From Raphanus sativus (lineage: Eukaryota; Streptophyta; Magnoliopsida; Brassicales; Brassicaceae), in NCBI RefSeq assembly GCF_000801105.2, contig NC_079511.1:20545792-20609791 (forward strand): DNA of 64,000 bases, written 5' to 3'. This document shows, one piece after another, positions 57,941 to 64,000 of the stretch (within the stretch, counting starts at the first letter, position 1; each line of letters begins with the position of its first letter). Position numbers and translations under genes: made by a program. Below the pieces are notes generated by a model, which worked only from the letters and a program-made list of their open reading frames with translations, ran no database searches and was not told the origin of the DNA.

Positions 57941-58261
57941 CTCTAAGACAGTTTTAAGATTTTAATTACAATCTAAGACAGTTTGTGCTTTTGAGGTAGT
58001 TTTTTGTGACTAAAAACCAATTATTATCAACTAGAATTCATTTATCTAACTAGAGTGGTCCTACAATTTTTTAAATTTTTTTACCTTTTTTCTCTTTATT
58101 TTTCTCCTTCGTCTTCTTCCTCATTCATTTTCTATTTTTTTTAGAAAATTCATATTTGATTCTTAAATTTCTTTTTTCAATTTTTTTTTTATGAAATCGT
58201 TTTCTCCATCACTAGATCTATCTTTTGAGATATGTGAAGCTATAGTTTTGAGATATATGTT

Positions 58262-59395
58262 AAATGTCTAACATGTTCTAAAGTTGTGTACATTCATTAG
58301 TGTACATGTGTACAATAAAAGTTAATGTGTAAAGTTGTATATAGTTGTGTACATTCTTTAGTGTATATGTGTACATTCTTTAGTGTACATGTGTACATTC
58401 GTTAGTGTACATGTGTTGAGTTAGTGTAAAGTTGTGTATATGTGTACATTCATAATTTGGTTGGTGTGGAGATAAAAAGACTATAGACTAGTAAAAATAC
58501 AAATCTCATTTAAAATTTCTATATGTACATTGTTTTAATGATATATATGTATGTGTATATCATTTTACATATTCACATGTTCTAATGATATATATATGTG
58601 TACATCGTTTTACATATCTACGTGAAATTTTTTTATAATAGTGTTCTATTAAATGATAGTTACATGTACACATATATACTGCTATACAACTTGGCTGTGT
58701 ACACAATGTGAGGTGTACATGTGTACATGTAATACATCATTTGAGCAATTTCTCTCTGGTTTCTTGATTTGTTTTATTCATTATCTTCGTACATAGTGAG
58801 ATAATACTTGTATAATGATAATGATGTACATGTCATATTCATCTTGACTGTGTATGTGTAGTATAAATAATGTACATGTGTACAAATGTGGAGGTGTACA
58901 TGTGTACGACAAATATGATAATGTACATATTTGGGTCAAGGATTATATTTGGGTTCAGTCAGATTTCAAGAATGCCTCTACCATGTGTGTACATGGAAAA
59001 AAAAAATCCACATGTACATTGTGTTAACATTATCTTGAGTTTATGAATTACAGGAATGGTTCTTTAACATGTGTACATGAATGATCATTTAACATTTGCG
59101 TACATGTGTACAATCATCTCTTTGCCGTTTTGTTTTGTTTTATGTACATATATATAATATTGTACATATTGTTGTGTACATTGTGCATAGTGTTGTGTAC
59201 ATGTGTACAATATTATATATTATTTATGTACACGTAAATTACAGGAATGGTCCTTTAACATGTGTACATGAATGGTCATTTAACATTTGCGTACATGTGT
59301 ACAATCATCTCTTTGTACATATGTACAATATTATATATTATTTCTAGTGTAGTTGCTCAAAAAAGGAAGATAAATCACATGTGTACATGTAGACA
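58262..59395. repeat. Palindromic TGTACATGTGTACA array
   Basis: Dozens of GTAC cores occur in about 1.1 kb, many as the palindrome-like TGTACATGTGTACA. A longer direct repeat of about 75 bases is present at about 59048-59120 and 59237-59310 (AACATGTGTACATGAATG). No tidy unit length exists. The frame at 59096-59347 is a by-product of the repeat. Confidence 0.8.
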
Positions 59396-59517
59396 TTGCT
59401 AAAGTTATGAAATTGGATAAAAATTCAAAGTTGAAACTTCATCTAAATCAATTTTACCAGTCATCCATAATATAGCTAGTGTCCACATGGACACCCAAAA
59501 TCATTGATATTCTTTTA

Positions 59518-59883
59518 GGGGGATGTATTCAATTTAGCATTTGATGTGATTTGATTTTTAATGGAGTTTTAGATGATTTTAATAAGTTGCAGAAATTTAG
59601 GTGATTTTTGTTAAACTACTCTAGAATATCACCTAAAACAATGGGATTTGAGTTTTATTTTTTTTAATTAAGAAACTCCACCCAAACACCCTAAAATCAC
59701 CTCAGAACTTTAAAATCTCACAACTTAAAATATTTTCAATAACAGTGGATTTCAGAGTACTTTACGAAATGTCAAGTTCAATAACAGTGGATTTTAAATG
59801 AGTTTTTAAAATTCATGTTTGAATAAAAGTGGATTTGTCATTTCAATGCAAATCACCTGAAACTCTCAGTTGAATACACCCCC
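59518..59883. mobile_element. Tourist-type MITE (PIF/Harbinger), 366 bp
   Basis: Terminal inverted repeats GGGGGATGTATTCAA and TTGAATACACCCCC are flanked by TTA at 59515-59517 and 59884-59886, the target preference of PIF/Harbinger elements. Confidence 0.88.
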
Positions 59884-60760
59884 TTAGAGTTTTATGTTTG
59901 CTTTTATAGTGAACAACATCAATGATATTTTATGTATAAAGTAGCAAAGATAATTTATCAGTGTAAATATATGAATTATGGGACCAAATCGAAGAATATT
60001 GCAAATCAGAAATATCTGAGGCATAAACAAAATAAAACAAAACCAGTGTTGCAAAATCAGAACATTCGCTTGATCTAGATTGCACAACTAAAAGTTTGGA
60101 ATATTTGTGAACATAATAGAATTTTGAGAAACTGGAGAATAAACAAAAGTTGGAGGACCATATGTGCAAATAACCAAAATTCCACCATTGTTGCTTCTTT
60201 GAAGCTTTCTCTTCAATCTGCCATTAAACGACGACGATTTCAGCGTCCATAACTAAAGTCGTGAGCATGACGACCACAACGAGGAGAAGACGATTTGACC
60301 GTGACGCGAATAGCGGTAGAGCTATGTTGCAATGGAGCTTAGGATTTGGGGTCGCCGGCAAAAGATTTTCGTTAGAGAAAAAATGACAGTTATTAGTTGG
60401 AAAAAAAAATCACGAGATTTTTCACCACTCCAAAATTATTTTGATCATCTTTTTGTTTTTATTTTTATGAATGATTATTTGTCATAGAAAAAAACTCTTT
60501 TGAATTATGAGAGGAATTATGTACCTTTTTTTTCATTAAAAAGACTTTTTCTGTAAATTTTAATATTTTTTTATCTGTGAAAAAACAAATCGAGAAAAGA
60601 AAAGATAAGAAGAGAGAAGAAAAAGAAGCGGGATCTACTAGTTACAATTGGTTCTGATTTCAACCACTAGACGTAACCAAAAAGAAGAAAAGTTAGAAAA
60701 AAGTGTTCTAGTAGTGGAAACTGTCTTATTTTGTTATAAAAAACTCAAAACTGCCTCTAG

Positions 60761-61164
60761 ATGTAATATTTTCTATAGTAAACATATGTGGACGATACTA
60801 TTATTCACATCAACATCATCACATGTGATGTAAACCAATCTTGTGTGTTTGTGCCCCCATTATACTGTATACTATATATAATATATAATTCGATTAGTTC
60901 CAGTTTCTTTTTCTGTTTTCAATTAAGATGAACTTCTATCGAATCGAAACTGCAATACTAATATACTAAGCAACCATTTGAACCTTTACTTTTAGTTATT
61001 CGACTAACTTTAGTTTTAGTTTGTTTTGAAGGTATTGGATCGCCAACTTCTTTTAAAAAAAATCTTTTGTTGATGAAGTTTATTTGTTCCATCTTTTTGT
61101 ATACCAGTCATAGAGCCGCCCTAGATTATTATTCTTTTGTCAACGCCGCCCTAGATTAATACCT
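60761..61164. other. Intergenic DNA
   Basis: No gene or repeat is recognisable in this AT-rich stretch. Confidence 0.4.
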
Positions 61165-61766
61165 ATGAAAGAAAGGTTTTGGCGAAGATAAATCAGAGAC
61201 AAATACACAAGTAAACACCAATTACTCTTATTAGAAATCGCCTTATAAACCCTATTACAAGCTATGCTTAATCAGTTTTACACATCTATTTTAACACCCT
61301 AACACACGTCACTGAACAATTTCTAAGCAACCTAACTTATGTCTTTCCTCCGTCAAGTACTTCAGCTACTGCTTCAGTACGACCCATAACACCTCCAAAA
61401 GCTTCTCTCTCTTTATAAGATCAACTTCCGTGTTTTTGTCTCTCTACAGACGACCACATAATTATCTTATACTAACTCCACGTTCCCGAAATTCTAGTCT
61501 CCAAGGAACCACAATATGAACATCTTCCATATCAATAAGTGCAACTTTCATTTTCTTGGAATGCACTTATTCCTCTTCTTTTAAGTCATAAACTTGCTCC
61601 CCAAGTTTATTTATCTTTGCCTTTTCTCAAGATACTCCATTACTCTCCAAGTCCACACGACTCCAGCTCAGCACCTTGACTTCACATGGTCTTCACCACT
61701 TCACACGACGTCTACTTCAGTAACTACGTCAGCGACTACTTTAGGGCGGATATCTTTACATCAACA
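61165..61766 (-). repeat. 3' LTR of the gag-only copia derivative
   Basis: Its inner border is fixed by the purine tract: the minus strand reads GGGGGAGAT|TGTTGATG at 61766. The outer border (TGAAAGAAAGG at about 61165) is a guess because no partner LTR is in the window. Confidence 0.55.
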
Positions 61767-62281
61767 ATCTCCCCCTTTTAGCTTTGTGTGCTGATCAAGC
61801 ACAACATCCTTCTGGTTCAACAACCACGTTCCCCACCTGGAAACTTCCACGCCAATTGTGCTTTCTCCCCCACGAGATGTGCACCACAACATGTTTTTCT
61901 CTCCCATGAGATATGCATTCTCTTGACCAGAACGTCACCATTCTCCCCCTACTTGATTGCATACTAAGCTAAAACAGATGCTTAGATGTCAAGCCTTACA
62001 GACAAACTCGTCTGCTACTCCATGCTTAATGCATCACGATCTGACGTACTTGTCGAGCTACCTCTCGACTCACTTCTGTTGAGGACCTGGCTTCCTTCAT
62101 ACATCGTCTCCTTGACTATGAGCCCTTCCTCAACCACCCCGAGTGCCCTCTGCACTCGTTGCTATTGGTTTGGAGTGATTTCACTATCACCCTCCTGAAG
62201 ATCCTCTCGCATCACTTCCTGACGCACTTCGATCTCCTTCCCTGTTGTGCTATGGACAACTCCCTGTCCAAACTCCAGACT

Positions 62282-64000
62282 TCATGCATCTTGATCTTCC
62301 TCAAGATCACTCCTACCAGAGCTACATTCATCTTCTGATGTCTTCTCCTTGATCTCATCAAGTAAGCCACTTTTGGCTACAGACAACTCTTCAACCTTCT
62401 TGGGTTTATTAAACGCCTTGTTCACCCTCTTGGCCATGTTTCTACTCTTTTCACGAGCAAAACACTCCACCTTCTTGTGTCCAACCTTCCCACAGAACCA
62501 GCAGCACATCTGATGTTGCTTTTTCTTTGGCCTGACACAGTTGCTGATGCGCCGATCAGCCTCCTTCCTTGTACCAGCTGCATACCCATGCTTCAGACCC
62601 TCCTGTCTGGACTTCATGTTGCTGCACTGATGTACCACTTTCGGCTTGTTACTCACAGCCACGCGCTGTAGAACTTCCTGCCGTACTCCTTATCTTACGT
62701 CCCGACGTACTTCCTGACAAGGTCTTTTGGCTCCACCTTTTGATGTGCTCCCACACACAAAATGTGACAGCCCCTTCTGTACTTTCTTAGTACTCTCAAC
62801 TTTCCTAAGCTTGCTAACCTCCTGCTCCAGAGACTTATTCTTCTCTTTTACAGTTGCAAGTTCCTCACGAAGTTCCTCAAGCAGCTCATTCTGCTTCTGA
62901 AACACATTCTTGAGCTTCAACCACTTTTCATACAGCACATGATACTCATCATCGTCTGTATAAACATCTGAATCCGAGGATTCACCAGATCCCTCCTTGC
63001 GTGCACCAAACGCAACCATATTCTTCAACACCTTTTCATCTTCTTTAGACTCTGACTCATCAGACGACTGCGATGAACCTCCTTTTCCCTTCTTTGAGTT
63101 TGGACATTCACGCCGTGTGTGTCCAACACCTCTGCATTCAGAACACTTAAGTTCTCTTCGTCGTGCTACATGACAGTTAGCCCTTATATGACCAACTCCT
63201 TCACATTCGTAGCACTTGAAACCTTCTCTCCTTCTGCGATTGCCTTGACCACCTCCATGCTTTACATGCGGAGGCCTCTTCCTAACGCAGCGCATGAACT
63301 CTCTGATGTTCCTGACTACCCATCCCACGGCATCATCAATCTTCTGAAGTCTATCAACTTCTTTTTCAGCCACAAGGGCTATACTCCCTGACGTACCTCC
63401 TGATGTAGACACCGAGCCACTGCCTGTCTCCATCTCTTCCGCCTTCAGCATACCCATTACCTTGTCAAACTTGAGCTCATCCGTGTTTGCAGTCATATTC
63501 ATGACCGCCTTCTGAGCTCCAAACCTTGCTGGAAGACAGTGTAGCAACTTCTTCACCAGCTTCTTCTCCTTGTACTTCTTTCCAATTACACATGCTTCAT
63601 GCGCCATATCACTGAGTTTGGCACTGAAGCTCGCCACCGTATCAATATCTGACCACCTGAGGTTCTCGAACTGCGAACCAAGATGATCCAGACGTGTCCT
63701 CTTGACACTATCATCTCCTTCAAACGAATTCAGCAGGATCTCCCACGCCTCTTTAGCTGAAGTACTCCCCTGAATCAGATGAAACTGTTCCACTTCAACA
63801 GCTCCAAAAATCGCTGATAGCGCCTTTGCAATAAACTTTGCTGCATTGCGCTCTGCCTCTGACCAATCCAACTTTGGCTTAGGCTTCTTCCCATCCGCTG
63901 TGACTATGGTAGTCTCCTCCCAACCAGTCTCCACAGCTGTCCACGCATCTTCATTGATTCCTCGAATTAACTGCTTCATGCGAGCCTTCCAATGACCATA
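62282..64000 (-). pseudogene. gag: Copia gag polyprotein with three zinc knuckles, start beyond the edge
   Basis: The frame enters from the right edge (YGHWKAR...) and reads through 63979 to a TAA at 62690-62692, then continues in the same frame to 62282. Order: UBN2-type gag core (WEILLNSFEGDD, LRWSDIDTVASF, LLHCLPARF), two knuckles CYECEGVGHIRANC and CSECRGVGHTRREC (near 63130-63210), an acidic-Ser stretch, a coiled coil (ELLEELREELATVKEKNKSL), EVRRDVR repeats, and a third knuckle CWFCGKVGHKKVEC (near 62480-62520). The single in-frame stop is the only lesion seen. Gag would form the particle and package RNA. Confidence 0.85.

Larger units (their letters stand above)
57941..60760. mobile_element. 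Candidate Mutator-like non-autonomous element
   Basis: The left side reads GAGTTTTTTACACTCTAAGACAGTTTT (in two pieces: GAGTTTTTTA, then AAGACAGTTT). The right side, as reverse complement, reads GAGTTTTTTATAAC then AAGACAGTTTCC. These could be long decayed terminal repeats. I found no 9-bp duplication and no transposase, so this is tentative. Confidence 0.35.
61165..64000 (-). mobile_element. Copia (SIRE/Endovir-like) deletion derivative, runs off the window
   Basis: The minus strand shows gag (64000 to 62282), a short remnant of the integrase-RT linker (about 62150-62280), the purine tract AAAAGGGGGAGATTG at about 61767-61780 and the 3' LTR (about 61165-61766). Pol is gone. The 5' LTR must lie beyond the right edge. 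Confidence 0.75.

Noticed and set aside
59096..59347. Small protein encoded in the TGTACA array
   Set aside because: The VHMYN/VHSVVY-like composition is a translation of the repeat, with no conserved domain.

Overview
The window is nuclear DNA of a crucifer (Brassicaceae). It is AT-rich, has spliced genes with GT-AG introns, and is dense with plant retrotransposons, Helitrons and MITEs. Four host genes lie in the same order as, from memory, on Arabidopsis thaliana chromosome 1 near At1g47410 to At1g47510: an uncharacterised small protein (10763-11444, +), the mitochondrial complex II subunit SDH5 (11710-13373, -), an RBP47C-type RNA-binding protein (30826-43417, +, damaged) and the inositol polyphosphate 5-phosphatase 5PTASE11 (55143-57538, -). 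I found no RNA gene, CRISPR array or bacterial-type operon.

Layout. 1-6625: nearly intact Ty1/copia element on the + strand, with a truncated 5' LTR, a long leader carrying an unusual hairpin array, gag, a frame break, and a 1.4-kb-codon pol frame. 6626-10762: a reversed Helitron end and a LINE relic. 10763-13373: two convergent host genes. 13609-16044: two more LINE relics, one with a clear target-site duplication. 16222-18415: pieces of LTR retrotransposons. 18616-29975: a probable 11.4-kb Helitron full of AT-rich repeats, whose 3' end and flank are tandemly duplicated up to 83 bp before exon 1 of the RBP47C gene. 31041-41598: the swollen first intron of that gene, holding a minisatellite, MITEs, a complete copia element (33525-39262, TSD ATTGT) split by a solo LTR (34726-36071, TSD GGAAC), and a Helitron end. 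41599-43417: exons 2-6, with a SINE in intron 4. About 44400-54111: an Athila-like Ty3/gypsy element on the - strand, gag only, with a nested LTR-derived block. 55143-57538: 5PTASE11. 57940-60760: repeat-rich DNA with a palindromic TGTACA array and a Tourist-type MITE. 61165-64000: a gag-only copia derivative running off the right edge.

SDH5 and 5PTASE11 have splice phases that close into full-length proteins, so they look functional. The RBP47C gene looks broken: exon 1 has a frameshift where the first RRM should begin, and its first intron exceeds 10 kb. The strongest unexplained signals are the covarying hairpin array in the copia leader (1128-1355), the long inverted repeat arms flanking the copia insertion in RBP47C intron 1, a possible relic of a second RBP47C copy, and the TGTACA array. 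I did not find convincing evidence for a wholly new multi-gene system. All family names rest on motif recognition and memory, not on a search.
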